NCBI GenBank assembly: GCA_900105225.1 | Contig: LT629764.1 | Span: forward strand, 384,098-448,097 | From: Paenibacillaceae bacterium GAS479 | GTDB taxonomy: Bacteria > Bacillota > Bacilli > Paenibacillales > Paenibacillaceae | DNA length: 64,000 bases | Direction: 5' to 3' | Shown: positions 27,654 to 36,516 of the stretch, in pieces | Layout: every line of letters starts with the position of its first letter | How positions within the stretch are numbered: the stretch's first letter is position 1 | Notes under the pieces: generated by a model | What the model was told of the DNA's origin: nothing | Databases searched by the model: none | What the model saw: only the letters and a program-made list of their open reading frames with translations | Program-made: the position numbers and the translations under genes

Positions 27654-28792
27654 TTGCCCCCTGCCGCTTCCGGTACCGTATCCAGATAAACCTGCTTCAA
27701 TTGCGAGATTACTCTCGTGAGCGAGTAGGCTTTTTTGGCTTTGTCCCAGGCGGCCCGCGCCAGATGATAGCGGAACGTCGGATCGATGATGAGACGCTCC
27801 AACGCGAGCGCCAGCGCCGCAGCATCTTCAGGCGGCACAAGCAGACCGTTCACACCTTCTTCAATCTGCTCGCCGATGCCGCCGACATCGGTGCCAACTA
27901 ACGCAAGCCAGCATAACGCGGCTTCGGCGAATACGCTGCCAAACGCCTCGGCGCGGGAAGGCAATACGAAGACGTCGAAGAACGGCATGAATTCCTCCGG
28001 ATGAAGCATGTAACCGTAAAAAATGATATCGTCGTACAGGTTCAGTTCAACCGCAAGCGCCTCAAGCTCTTTGCGAATCGGACCATCGCCAATAATATGA
28101 AGCACAAACGGGTGGCCCTTTTGCTTCAGCTCAGCGCATGCCCGGAACAGAATATCCAGCCCTTTTGCCGGTACAAGTCGGCATACGGTTATGAGCTGAG
28201 TAACTTCATTCTCATGGCTAATCGGCTTAAAGCGCCGCTCATCGAAGCCATTGGCGATGATGCCGACCTCTTCCGGCTGATCCATATGAGGAGTCATGTA
28301 TAGCTTAAATGATTCTGACACCGTTAAAATCCGGTCAGCCGCATGCTCCAGCTCCCGGTAGATCGAGGTCAGGAATTGATGCTCGATCCCGCCTTCCTTG
28401 ATTTTACCGTTCAAAATCAACTCGCGTTCGTAGCTGGAATGAATGGTCACGATGAGCGGAGTGTCTGGAAACACCTGTTTCATAACTAGTGCTGCCACTG
28501 GATGATGGGCATGGATAAGATCATAGTTGCGCTTGATGCGCATTTTGGTCCACCATAAATAGTCGCTTAACGTCTGCAAATATTTGGCGGCAATCGGGTT
28601 ATCTCTGTATAGCTCTACATCGAAAGTATGGAGCTTAACCTCCTCGCTCCCCTTGCCTCTGATGCGCTTTGGAAGCGAAAACAGGTCTGTCGGCCAGCCG
28701 ACCTTATTGAAACGGTCCTGCATATAAGGAACCATCGAAGATACGCCCCCGGGCTGCTCCGGAGGGAAAAATAAAGCTTGTAATATTTCCAT
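27650..28792 (-). CDS. GT4 family glycosyltransferase
   Basis: 380 residues, two Rossmann domains. The front has a PPEQPGGVSSMV acceptor loop and YDLIHAHHPVAALV; the back has VGRLVPAKG-like VCRLVPAKGLDIL, IIGDGPIRKELE, and the nucleotide-sugar motif EAFGSVFAEAALCWLALVGTDVGG. It transfers sugar from a nucleotide donor, probably to a cell-envelope acceptor. AAGGAG precedes the ATG. No linked envelope genes identify the product. Confidence 0.9.
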   Translation of the reverse strand: MEILQALFFPPEQPGGVSSMVPYMQDRFNKVGWPTDLFSLPKRIRGKGSEEVKLHTFDVELYRDNPIAAKYLQTLSDYLWWTKMRIKRNYDLIHAHHPVAALVMKQVFPDTPLIVTIHSSYERELILNGKIKEGGIEHQFLTSIYRELEHAADRILTVSESFKLYMTPHMDQPEEVGIIANGFDERRFKPISHENEVTQLITVCRLVPAKGLDILFRACAELKQKGHPFVLHIIGDGPIRKELEALAVELNLYDDIIFYGYMLHPEEFMPFFDVFVLPSRAEAFGSVFAEAALCWLALVGTDVGGIGEQIEEGVNGLLVPPEDAAALALALERLIIDPTFRYHLARAAWDKAKKAYSLTRVISQLKQVYLDTVPEAAGGN

Positions 28793-28958
28793 CTTACCTA
28801 TCTCCTTAAAAGCTTCGCCATGTTATAATAGAACAAACGTTCCCTCTCATGAAGGAAGCATGAACAACCGATATGCTAATGGCGATCAACTCTCGCCGCC
28901 GCGCCGGCAAGATTCATTGCAATGTCAGGCCCATGCTGAGTAGACGGAGTGTATTCCC

Positions 28959-30131
28959 ATGACCAATTGGCCTCAGACTTCGGCCATCCAGATGTTCGCT
29001 TCTTCCAGCACGATTACAGTGCTAGCTTTGATGATTTTCATGGGGGTCAAGCTTTACCGCAGCTACCGCCGACATCCGGTTTACCGGCTGCTCATTTTCA
29101 TTCTGTCCTTGCTTATGATCCGGCAGCTTATGCTGCTCACCGGCATGGACCAGAGCGATTCACCGCCGATTTTGCAGTTGGCTACTCGTTTGCTCGGCAT
29201 CTTTTCCTTTATTATTATAAACTTTGTCTTCATGAAATTATATAGCCATCCGGGAGCGAGGCTGCGAGGGACACCGTTTGTAATTATGGCTTCTCTGGCC
29301 TTCCTGATTGCCGGAGCCGAGATTCTGATGAATCCGACTCTGCTGAACAGCGCGGCCGGCCATGGCATCATGCCGCTCGTCGCCTTGGATTTCTACGGCA
29401 TTCTGGTCAATTTCTTGATCCTGCTAGATACTCGCGGCGTCGAGCTGCGCACCAAATATTCCGCCAGCCTGATTCTCTATTTTGCAGCGGATCTTGCGCT
29501 GGTGACCGATCGGTACGTGTTCCAGGGCAGCTTGCCGCTGCTGCTCATGATTTCGCGGTTACTGCCTGTCGTTTATTTTACGCTGCTGTTCCTGCTTCTG
29601 TTCGAGTGGGTCGTTGAGCGGTTGCTGACTACTTATCGTTCTTCGATTACAGACGGCCTTACCGGACTCTACAATCGGCGACACTTTAAACAGAAGGCTG
29701 AGCAGTTGATGCGACACGGCATGGGAATCGCCGTTATCTTTTGCGACATTGACAACTTCAAGAAACTTAATGATACCCAGGGTCATCATCGAGCTGACGG
29801 CGTACTGGAGCAGATCGCCGAGATGATGCGCGAACTCGTACATGGCATTGGTTCTGCTGGCCGCTATGGCGGCGAAGAGCTGCTGCTTGTAGTGAGCGCC
29901 AAGGAGAAGGTTGCGGAGCTTGCCGAGACGCTGCGGCGGCGCATCGAGGTAGAGACGATCGTCACCGTGAGCATCGGCGTTAGCTTTTCCCGTCAAGGAG
30001 TTAACTTAGATCAAATCGTGCAGGAATCTGACGAGGCGATGTACCGCTCCAAAACCACTGGCAAAAATCGCGTCACAATCGTGAATGCGCCGACGCGCAG
30101 CCCAAGAAGCAAAAAGGCATCTCCCGATTAA
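28959..30131 (+). CDS. Membrane-anchored diguanylate cyclase
   Basis: 390 residues. Six or seven helices fill residues 1-220, followed by a GGDEF domain: DGLTGLYNRRHF (232-243), VIFCDIDNFKKLNDTQGHH, and the active loop GGEEL (304-308), a permitted variant with Glu at position 3 and Leu at 5. The RxxD inhibitory site five residues upstream is absent, so no product inhibition of the usual type. Makes cyclic di-GMP from two GTP. The last codons overlap the terminator palindrome. Confidence 0.88.
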   Translation: MTNWPQTSAIQMFASSSTITVLALMIFMGVKLYRSYRRHPVYRLLIFILSLLMIRQLMLLTGMDQSDSPPILQLATRLLGIFSFIIINFVFMKLYSHPGARLRGTPFVIMASLAFLIAGAEILMNPTLLNSAAGHGIMPLVALDFYGILVNFLILLDTRGVELRTKYSASLILYFAADLALVTDRYVFQGSLPLLLMISRLLPVVYFTLLFLLLFEWVVERLLTTYRSSITDGLTGLYNRRHFKQKAEQLMRHGMGIAVIFCDIDNFKKLNDTQGHHRADGVLEQIAEMMRELVHGIGSAGRYGGEELLLVVSAKEKVAELAETLRRRIEVETIVTVSIGVSFSRQGVNLDQIVQESDEAMYRSKTTGKNRVTIVNAPTRSPRSKKASPD

Positions 30132-30151
30132 TCGGGAGATGCCTTTTTGCT
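30108..30151. terminator. 44-base perfect palindrome, bidirectional terminator overlapping the cyclase stop
   Basis: AGCAAAAAGGCATCTCCC continues to a centre at GATT/AATC and returns without mismatch to TTTTTGCT. It has T runs in both directions and serves the cyclase and the convergent HAD gene. The cyclase TAA lies inside the stem. Confidence 0.9.
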
Positions 30152-30172
30152 ATGCGAGTGAAAGCAGCTAGC

Positions 30173-30886
30173 CTAAGCGCCGCTGCTCAGACCGTATTCG
30201 GCAGCGGCGGTTTGCCCGGAGACGAGACGGATCGCCGCCGGCAGCTGCGCCAGCTCCGTGATGACGGCGTCGGGCAGCATTGCTGTCTCAATGGGCCAGG
30301 GCTGGGAATGCTTCAGCCACACTGACTTCATGCCGCTGAAATAAGCTCCCTGAATATCATTTACAGGGTGGTCCCCAACAAACAGCGTCTGTTCAGGTGA
30401 CGATCCAAGCTGGCCGAGAGCCTGATTAAAAATGTTTGGATGAGGCTTTTTGCAGCCTGCCGACTCCGATATAGTAATCGTTTCAAACCAGCCGCTGATG
30501 CCGGTTCGTTCGATTTTACCGCGCTGAATGAAGTCCCGACCGTTCGTCACAATTCCGAGCCGATAATAAGGCCGCAATGCCGCCAGCAATTCTCGGGCCC
30601 CAGGCATTAGCCGGGAGCTGCTGACGTACTCCTGATCATAAAAAGCGTAGAGCTCCTCCCATCCCGCATTGCTGCGGCAAGGCAACTGATCTAACAGTTC
30701 GCGGAACAGCTGTGGTTTGCTTTTATAACCCCGCTCATCCATCTCTATCAAGCGCTTGATCCATTGCGGCCGCTCTTCAAGAGAAACGTCGGCGTAACGG
30801 TCGGCCAGACGCTCTGCGAATTCGCGGAAACCCTCTGCCCGATCTAACAACGTATCGTCCAAATCAAACAATATGGCTCGAATCAT
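30173..30886 (-). CDS. HAD superfamily hydrolase
   Basis: 237 residues. Motif I LFDLDDTLLD (D8, D10), motif II LGIVTNGRD, motif III Lys in SAGCKKPHPNIFN and motif IV FVGDHPVNDIQGA are all present, with a C1-type helical cap between I and II. Phosphatase of a small molecule, substrate unknown. ATG 30886 follows GGGGG; 28 bases after the upstream phosphoesterase gene, probably one operon. Confidence 0.9.
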   Translation of the reverse strand: MIRAILFDLDDTLLDRAEGFREFAERLADRYADVSLEERPQWIKRLIEMDERGYKSKPQLFRELLDQLPCRSNAGWEELYAFYDQEYVSSSRLMPGARELLAALRPYYRLGIVTNGRDFIQRGKIERTGISGWFETITISESAGCKKPHPNIFNQALGQLGSSPEQTLFVGDHPVNDIQGAYFSGMKSVWLKHSQPWPIETAMLPDAVITELAQLPAAIRLVSGQTAAAEYGLSSGA

Positions 30887-30913
30887 CGGTTGTCCCCCTC
30901 CCATTCGATCCGC

Positions 30914-31639
30914 CTAAGAAGGCAGCCCACGGTAACGCGCTGTCAGCAGCTCCTGCCTGTAAAGCTCAAGCTCAGGCATATTGGCTTCCTCAGCGGCATG
31001 TATTGCACTCGCTATGTCATAGGGGACACGGACTAGCTGCAGCGAAAAGGAAGCTGCCTGTAAAGAGTTTTCCACACCCTCCAAAATGGCGTAAGAGGCT
31101 TGGGTTAGATCCAGCGGATTGCCGACACTTCCCGTGTTGAACAATAAACGACCCTCAAGATGTTGTGAATATGCCTGATGGATGTCGCCATAACCGAGCA
31201 CATCGGCAACCTGTCCGCCAGCATCCGGCGGCTCGAATAAGGAGAGACGGTCTTCCAGCGTATGCCAGGGTTGAATGCGCCGGTAAACGCTTTGAGGTGA
31301 GGCATGAACAAGCCGGACTAAACGCCCGCTCAGCTGAAGTTCCACACAGAAGGGAAGCTCCTGCAAATAACGCAACCGCTCTTCACCGAGCTGACGCTGA
31401 TGCCACCTGAGCGTCTCAATGTCCGTTGGATTGCCAAGAAATTCGTCCCAGTTGCCACGAATGACCCGCTCGCATCTTTCCCTAATGATATCTACCGCTT
31501 CTGCTGAATCCGGGCCTTTGCCTACCAGATCCCCAAGACAGAAAATACGGCCGATTCCACGTGAATCGATATCGTCCAGCACCGCCCGCAAAGCCGGCAT
31601 ATTGCCATGAATGTCGGATATGACTGCGATCCGAACCAT
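30914..31639 (-). CDS. Calcineurin-like metallophosphoesterase
   Basis: 241 residues. Metal ligands are in VISDIHGN (8-15), CLGDLVGKGP and RGNWDE, with later VHASP and LLFNTGSVGNP. This is the YfcE/PrpE-like single-domain group acting on phosphodiesters or phosphoproteins. The ATG follows AAGGAGGG at 6 bases. Upstream of, and probably co-transcribed with, the HAD gene. Confidence 0.9.
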   Translation of the reverse strand: MVRIAVISDIHGNMPALRAVLDDIDSRGIGRIFCLGDLVGKGPDSAEAVDIIRERCERVIRGNWDEFLGNPTDIETLRWHQRQLGEERLRYLQELPFCVELQLSGRLVRLVHASPQSVYRRIQPWHTLEDRLSLFEPPDAGGQVADVLGYGDIHQAYSQHLEGRLLFNTGSVGNPLDLTQASYAILEGVENSLQAASFSLQLVRVPYDIASAIHAAEEANMPELELYRQELLTARYRGLPS

Positions 31640-31751
31640 TGAATCCCTCCTTGCAAGCGGATACTATCACATATATGAACAAAAGGTTGAGCTAAGTTCT
31701 TTTTTTAAGCCTCTCTGATCCTTGCGAATTTCCCCAAACCGGTCCAAGCTT

Positions 31752-32258
31752 TTAGCCGCCTCTGAGCACTTTAACGTCAGCGGACAAGATTCTCTCCCCT
31801 TCGTACATCAAAAACCTGCCCTCCTGCCATTCGATACGCAAAAGTTTACGGTCATCGGATTGGAATTGCCAGACATGGAGCTCTCCGGACGGCCCATGAG
31901 GGGATCTTCCTTGTGACGAAACAGGGCTCGAGTACTGCTCCTCGAGATAATAATTTGTGCCGTCCAGCTCCATGGTGGAAGGGACTTCCTCGATGGAGTC
32001 TAATCGACCGTCAATCGGCGTATAAAGTGTGTACTCTGTTTGCTCGCGATCCTCAATATGAAGATAACGGAGCTCCGCTCCATCCTGGAGCGTCAGAAAT
32101 GTTTCTTTACGCCGGAAATTCCGCGTATGTCCAATAACCTCGTAAGTAATAAGAGAAACTTCACATATATCGCCAGGTCCTACTGTCAAAATACTCTTCT
32201 CTTGCTTGGGCGGCTCAGGCTTGCGAACCAAATTGGCCATCCTTTTGAATAAGCTCAT
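31752..32258 (-). CDS. DUF4178 protein, probable PspA partner
   Basis: 168 residues. The core (LTVGPGDICEVSLITYEVIGHTR, ETFLTLQDGAELRYLHIED) matches the beta-rich DUF4178 domain often encoded beside PspA/IM30 genes. The N-terminus MSLFKRMANLV echoes MSLFKRLRDLT of the PspA upstream. ATG 32258 follows GGGGGA. Transcribed 87 bases after pspA, across a GC-rich hairpin, so probably in the same envelope-stress unit. Confidence 0.8.
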   Translation of the reverse strand: MSLFKRMANLVRKPEPPKQEKSILTVGPGDICEVSLITYEVIGHTRNFRRKETFLTLQDGAELRYLHIEDREQTEYTLYTPIDGRLDSIEEVPSTMELDGTNYYLEEQYSSPVSSQGRSPHGPSGELHVWQFQSDDRKLLRIEWQEGRFLMYEGERILSADVKVLRGG

Positions 32259-32302
32259 TTCTCTTCCCCCTTGCTCCAAAAGTTGAAAAAAACATAGGTA
32301 GA

Positions 32303-32337
32303 AGGGGCAGCCGCAGCCTAGCTGCGAGCCTGCCCCT
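32303..32337 (-). terminator. GC-rich hairpin between pspA and the DUF4178 gene
   Basis: AGGGGCAG and CTGCCCCT pair around an inner CGCAG/CTGCG stem, 9 bases past the pspA stop. No T run follows at once, so it may attenuate rather than end transcription. Confidence 0.55.
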
Positions 32338-32345
32338 GGAATTTA

Positions 32346-33011
32346 TTACTTTTCGTATTGCTTCAGCAGGGAGGCCAGTTCGTCTTCGACGGCTTTATCG
32401 CGGCCAAGAGCCTCGAATTCCTCATCCAGTGACTTCCCTTTGTCATTCATTACATTGCTGGCTTCTGCCTGGGATTCCAAGCCGAGCACTTTATCTTCCA
32501 TGCGCTTAAGGCCTGCCATCGCAGTGTCAGAGCCGAAGCCGTTCATCGACTTATTGATCTGGACCTGAGCTTTCGCGGCATTGGCACGAGCTACAAGCGT
32601 CTCACGCTTGTTTTTCAGATCGGTGAGCTGCTTCTGCATTTGCGCCAGCTTATCACGCAGATTGTCCGCAGATGCCTTGTTCGTGTCATAGGCAACACGG
32701 TACTCGTCGCGTTTCGACTCAGCAGCTTTCTTCTCCTCCAGCGCTCTGCGAGCAAGGTCTACATTGCCGGCTTCCGCTGCACCATGCGCCTGTTGGAGAC
32801 GTTTTTCCACAAGAGCTTCCTGCTCTTCGTAAAGCTTCTTAAATTTCTTCTCAAGGGCGATCTGGGCGGCAACCGCCTTCTCCGCGTCCTCCAAGTCACT
32901 TGCCATATCTCGAATATATTGATCCGTCATCTTCACTGGATCTTCTGCCTTGTCGATCAAGGCGTACACATTGGACAGGGTCAGGTCGCGCAGGCGTTTG
33001 AACAAAGACAT
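32346..33011 (-). CDS. pspA: PspA/IM30 family phage-shock protein
   Basis: 221 residues, almost wholly helical coiled coil, with the N-terminal amphipathic helix MSLFKRLRDLTLSNVYALID that binds membranes and EDPVKMTDQYIRDMASDLE. It should oligomerise on damaged membrane and keep the proton gradient. ATG follows GAGGAGG. A sigma-W-like promoter lies about 80 bases upstream. Followed by the DUF4178 partner. Confidence 0.93.
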   Translation of the reverse strand: MSLFKRLRDLTLSNVYALIDKAEDPVKMTDQYIRDMASDLEDAEKAVAAQIALEKKFKKLYEEQEALVEKRLQQAHGAAEAGNVDLARRALEEKKAAESKRDEYRVAYDTNKASADNLRDKLAQMQKQLTDLKNKRETLVARANAAKAQVQINKSMNGFGSDTAMAGLKRMEDKVLGLESQAEASNVMNDKGKSLDEEFEALGRDKAVEDELASLLKQYEK

Positions 33012-33090
33012 TTAAAATTCCTCCTCGAAATTTTCCAATTTAGTTTAGTTGTAAATAACTATACACTAATGTTTTGACTCTTTCCCCTTA

Positions 33091-33115
33091 TACGCTGACA
33101 ACGCAGGGAAGTTTC
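33091..33115 (-). promoter_or_regulatory. Sigma-W-like ECF promoter upstream of pspA
   Basis: Minus strand GAAAC (33115-33111), exactly 16 bases, CGTA (33094-33091). This matches the Bacillus sigma-W consensus TGAAAC-N16-CGTA apart from the first T, and B. subtilis pspA is a known sigma-W gene. Use here is inferred. Confidence 0.7.
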
Positions 33116-33219
33116 TACATTTTCAGACTCCTTCACAAAGATGGGAATTAGGGTTGGTTCGGATGATCCCAGGGTATACATAGAATAATAGAAACATGTT
33201 GCGAACGGAGGTCATGGGG

Positions 33220-34302
33220 TTGAAAATCGGAAGGTTCTATCAGGCTTGCATTAGTATCATTCTTGTGCTGGTCATTCTTTATTTGCTCTCTAGGCTGGAG
33301 TTTCTGTACCGACCCGTACTGCTTGCTTTTAACATCTTGCTTCTTCCCTTTGTTGTGTCATTTTTTTTCTATTACCTGTTACGACCGTTAGTTACGCAGC
33401 TACATAAGTGGAAATTACCCAAATGGCTTGCCGTGCTTGTGCTGTTCATCGCCATGTTCACACTCGTGGCCCTGCTTGTTGTGCTAGTGTGGCCTACTCT
33501 GCAGTCGCAGACAGAGGGCTTTATCGAGAATTTACCCGTTCTGGCAAAAGGAGTGCAGGACCAAATCGACTATTTGCAAACGCAAAGTTTTGGCGGCTTT
33601 AGCCTGAAAGAAATCGACCTAACCTCGAAGGTGTCGGAATACCTTGAGCAAGCGATCAACTATGCTTCCGTTTACTTGCAGAACGCCGTCTCTATCGTTA
33701 CTACCGTGAGTCTGGTCGTAGGTACAGTCCCCGTCTTGCTGTATTATATGCTCAAGGAAGACCGCAAAGGATATACATCCTTCGTGCGGTTCTCACCAGC
33801 AAAGTACCGCGCTGATGCCATCGAGATCTTCAATCATATTGATAAAATGCTGAGCGAATTCGTCATTGGGCGCGTTGTATGCTGTCTGGCACTTGGCGCA
33901 TTCGCCTATATCGGCTTTCTGCTTGTGGATTTGCCTTACTCGCTGCTGCTCGCGATCTTTGTCGGAGTGCTGAATATGATCCCGTATATCGGATCTATTA
34001 TTGGATCCATTCCATGTATCTTGATTGCCTTTACGGATTCTTTCACCACCGCGATCTGGGTGCTGGTCATTATTTTGCTGGCGCAACAGTTGGAGGGTAA
34101 TCTCATTTCACCTTATGTTTATGGTAGAACAATGGACATCCATCCGCTTACAACGATAGTTGTTGTGCTCATCGCTGGAGCGATCAGCGGCATAGTCGGC
34201 ATTATGATCTCGATTCCGGTATACATGATCTGCAAAATCATCATTTTGCAGATTGCTGAGCACTTTGAGCGAAAATCACAGCCGGACGGCAACGTTATAT
34301 GA
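33220..34302 (+). CDS. AI-2E family transporter
   Basis: 360 residues with about eight helices and the PF01594 layout: two N-terminal helix pairs, a middle soluble part, then YSLLLAIFVGVLNMIPYIGSIIGSIP and a conserved NLISPYVYGRTMDIHPL loop. Members export autoinducer-2 or act as cation antiporters. The TTG at 33220 has CGGAGG 8 bases upstream; the ATG at 33196 has none and the ATG at 33214 is too close. Divergent from pspA. Confidence 0.88.
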   Translation: MKIGRFYQACISIILVLVILYLLSRLEFLYRPVLLAFNILLLPFVVSFFFYYLLRPLVTQLHKWKLPKWLAVLVLFIAMFTLVALLVVLVWPTLQSQTEGFIENLPVLAKGVQDQIDYLQTQSFGGFSLKEIDLTSKVSEYLEQAINYASVYLQNAVSIVTTVSLVVGTVPVLLYYMLKEDRKGYTSFVRFSPAKYRADAIEIFNHIDKMLSEFVIGRVVCCLALGAFAYIGFLLVDLPYSLLLAIFVGVLNMIPYIGSIIGSIPCILIAFTDSFTTAIWVLVIILLAQQLEGNLISPYVYGRTMDIHPLTTIVVVLIAGAISGIVGIMISIPVYMICKIIILQIAEHFERKSQPDGNVI

Positions 34303-34305
34303 TTG

Positions 34306-34367
34306 TGTCAGTCCGCAGCTTCAGTGGATAGCATCAGTGTGAAGTGTCAGCCCGCAGCTTCAGTGGA
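34306..34367. repeat. Two direct copies of a 23-base repeat
   Basis: TGTCAGTCCGCAGCTTCAGT... at 34306-34328 recurs at 34345-34367 with a single T/C change, 39 bases apart, between the AI-2E gene and the convergent DUF3891 gene. Function unknown. Confidence 0.7.
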
Positions 34368-34392
34368 GGACAGCTCTCAACAAGAGCTGTCC
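34368..34392. terminator. Hairpin at the 3' end of the DUF3891 gene
   Basis: GGACAGCTCT and AGAGCTGTCC pair around CAACA. It overlaps the DUF3891 stop and has no T run, so it is a weak terminator candidate between convergent genes. Confidence 0.45.
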
Positions 34393-35141
34393 CAGACCAA
34401 TTCCGCCGTGTCCATGGGGGATTCCCGATAGGCAATATCGATGCCCCTATCCTCGATAAGACTCATCGGCACTCTCTTGAATCGTAGCGTTGTATCAACA
34501 GGACCTTGAAGCGCCTTTTCCGATAGGAGGAGGCGCTGCTTCGTCTGCCAGGATGCTCTGAGCTTCCGGCCGGAAGGCATCAGTCCTTCCGTACCAGGGA
34601 AGCCTTCACGATACCAAGGATGCTCGTTCTCTCCAACCGCTCCGGGCTCATTCAGACACACATACAAGGATAAGCTGTCGAGCAGTTGCAGCAACTTTAG
34701 ATCCCGATCGAGCTCCTGCTGCTCCGTCCGCAAATTCATCTTTAACCGATGCTGCCGTATCTCCTCGCGACGCAGGAACTCCTCACAAGCCTCGCCTTCC
34801 ATATGGACAAAAAAAGCACTGTAAAACAGGCTGCAAAGCAGTCCCGCATACGGACTTACGGCCTCAACTTCATCAATGCCCCGCTTGTAAAAAGCGATCT
34901 TTGGCAGAAGTGGATAATCCTCGAACGTGAACGGCATTCCGGTCGCATCATTCCATATCGGGGTCTCATCCAAGCTGATCCAGCCGCGATCATGCTGGCT
35001 TGCCGCATAAATGATTTCGGCCCGGCGCGCCCCCTCTGGCAGCAGCTCCGGCGCCAGCGAGCGGGCCAACTGCTCCGAGAGAGCCGCATGGTCATGCTGA
35101 TGAATTAAAATGAATGCCTGCTCTGTTTTGCGCACGATCAT
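34377..35141 (-). CDS. DUF3891 family protein
   Basis: 254 residues. The start VRKTEQAFILIHQHDHAALSEQLARSL and AASQHDRGWISLDETP are the hallmark of DUF3891, in which His/Asp pairs (HDHA, QHDRGW) suggest an HD-domain-like metal site. Function of the family is not established. AAGGAG precedes the ATG. No clear operon partner. Confidence 0.85.
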   Translation of the reverse strand: MIVRKTEQAFILIHQHDHAALSEQLARSLAPELLPEGARRAEIIYAASQHDRGWISLDETPIWNDATGMPFTFEDYPLLPKIAFYKRGIDEVEAVSPYAGLLCSLFYSAFFVHMEGEACEEFLRREEIRQHRLKMNLRTEQQELDRDLKLLQLLDSLSLYVCLNEPGAVGENEHPWYREGFPGTEGLMPSGRKLRASWQTKQRLLLSEKALQGPVDTTLRFKRVPMSLIEDRGIDIAYRESPMDTAELVWDSSC

Positions 35142-35155
35142 GAGCTCTCATCTCC

Positions 35156-35368
35156 TTAGTCTAAATTGACTTCTTCATAATGCTCAACCACGGGGAATGG
35201 ATCATAGTAGTGATGCAAAAGGGATCTCCACTGCTGATATTCCGGCGAGCCGCGGAAGCCCTCTGTGTGATGCTCAAGCGTCTCCCATTCCACAAGCAGC
35301 AAATATTTACTCTTATGTTCTATGCATCTAGAGAGCGAATGGTGGATATAACCCGGCATGGAGGAGAT
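35156..35368 (-). pseudogene. 5'-truncated antibiotic biosynthesis monooxygenase (ABM) domain
   Basis: 67 codons after the ATG at 35359 encode SMPGYI-type MPGYIHHSLSRCIEH, KYLLLVEWETLEHHTEGFRG and DPFPVVEHYEEV, the last two thirds of a dimeric ABM protein. IIS just before the ATG continues the homology, but an in-frame TAA at 35371-35369 and the loss of the first strand stop it, and no ribosome site is present. ABM proteins oxidise small aromatic compounds or heme. Confidence 0.75.
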
Positions 35369-35437
35369 AATTTATAATGCCATTATCGTACCATAAGGTT
35401 ACTGCCTTGGCCTATTCCTGCTCCGGAAAAAAGAGCT

Positions 35438-36316
35438 TCAGTCCGCTGATAAAAGAAGAATCGAACGGATGAAAGCGAGGCTCATACCGACCCGTTGCAT
35501 ATTGCGCATGCTGCCGGAATATGGTGCGCACTGGCTCGCCGCTAGTCGACAGCCTTGCGCCTTAGCCTCCATTAATCTAGCTTGGATTATCGCCTGCTGA
35601 ATCCCTCGCCCACGGAACTCCGGCAGCGTACCTGCGAAAGTCAGATTCGCCAGCTCTCCTTTCATATGCATAACGCCAACTGCAGCAGGCTCGCCACTAA
35701 GCTCCCCGATCCAATAGCTCCAACCGGGACAATCCATCAGCATCTCATTATTAGCTCGAACTGGGGCTATGCCGTTTTCCCCAAGTCCAGTGGACAAACA
35801 ATGAATACGCGCGTAGACTTCAGCGTCTTCTTTGGAAGCTCTTCGGATGGTTAACTCTCCGGGGAAATGATAGGGGCGTATTGGTGCGCCTTCATTATGT
35901 TCTGAATTAGTTCCGTCATTGCCTTTGCTCCCAACTGGCTCAAAACGCTTATACATACCGGCATGATGTCCGATCAACTTGTAACCACGCCGACCAAGCT
36001 CAGTCAACAATCCCTCCGTCGCCTGATGCGGGTTCAGCTCCAGCCTAACCGGTCGCCGACGCTCGCGATAAAAAGTTTCCAAGCGGTCAAGCTCGGGCAC
36101 TATTGCTTCTTGTACACCTTTTACGCAATTAAACTGCGGCCAAGGCATACCGGCACTATACAGTGCCCTTGCGCTTCCGGCTCGCTCAATTTCTACCCCT
36201 TCGGGGTTGCCCGGCCGCTCTTTCACGGCTTGCAGCCGGTCAACCATGGCCTGAGTCTCTGCCTGTTCGGCAAGGTCCGCATCTTCTTGATACAAAACAT
36301 GAGCATCTTTTATCAT
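35438..36316 (-). CDS. GNAT family N-acetyltransferase
   Basis: 292 residues. The second half is a GNAT fold: LTIRRASKEDAEVYARIH, then the acetyl-CoA loop PEFRGRGIQQAIIQARL (Q/RxxGxG/A type) and GMSLAFIRSILLL. The first half (about 150 residues) is an extra domain, partly like a degenerate second GNAT. AAGGAG precedes the ATG. A decayed copy of its 5' region is found at 46391-46626. Substrate unknown. Confidence 0.88.
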   Translation of the reverse strand: MIKDAHVLYQEDADLAEQAETQAMVDRLQAVKERPGNPEGVEIERAGSARALYSAGMPWPQFNCVKGVQEAIVPELDRLETFYRERRRPVRLELNPHQATEGLLTELGRRGYKLIGHHAGMYKRFEPVGSKGNDGTNSEHNEGAPIRPYHFPGELTIRRASKEDAEVYARIHCLSTGLGENGIAPVRANNEMLMDCPGWSYWIGELSGEPAAVGVMHMKGELANLTFAGTLPEFRGRGIQQAIIQARLMEAKAQGCRLAASQCAPYSGSMRNMQRVGMSLAFIRSILLLSAD

Positions 36317-36457
36317 TATGAAACTCCTTTCGTTAGCCTGAAAGTGCCCCTATCTCTTCACCAGTCTACCATTTATTAGGCGAAGAAGGATGGGTTCGCG
36401 CAGCGAGTTTCACTGTTAAGTTTTTAAGTCCAAGCGTTCCTTGTGAAACAAATAAAA

Positions 36458-36491
36458 GCACCACCTATTAGACATTCATAATAGGTGGCGC
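36458..36491 (-). terminator. Terminator of the seven-gene Lpl-type operon
   Basis: GCGCCACCTATTA and TAATAGGTGGTGC, 13-base stem with one G-T-type mismatch, then TTTTATTTG on the minus strand, 26 bases past the binding-protein stop. Confidence 0.85.
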
Positions 36492-36516
36492 CTTTAGTTT
36501 ACGTTCTGATTGTCAC

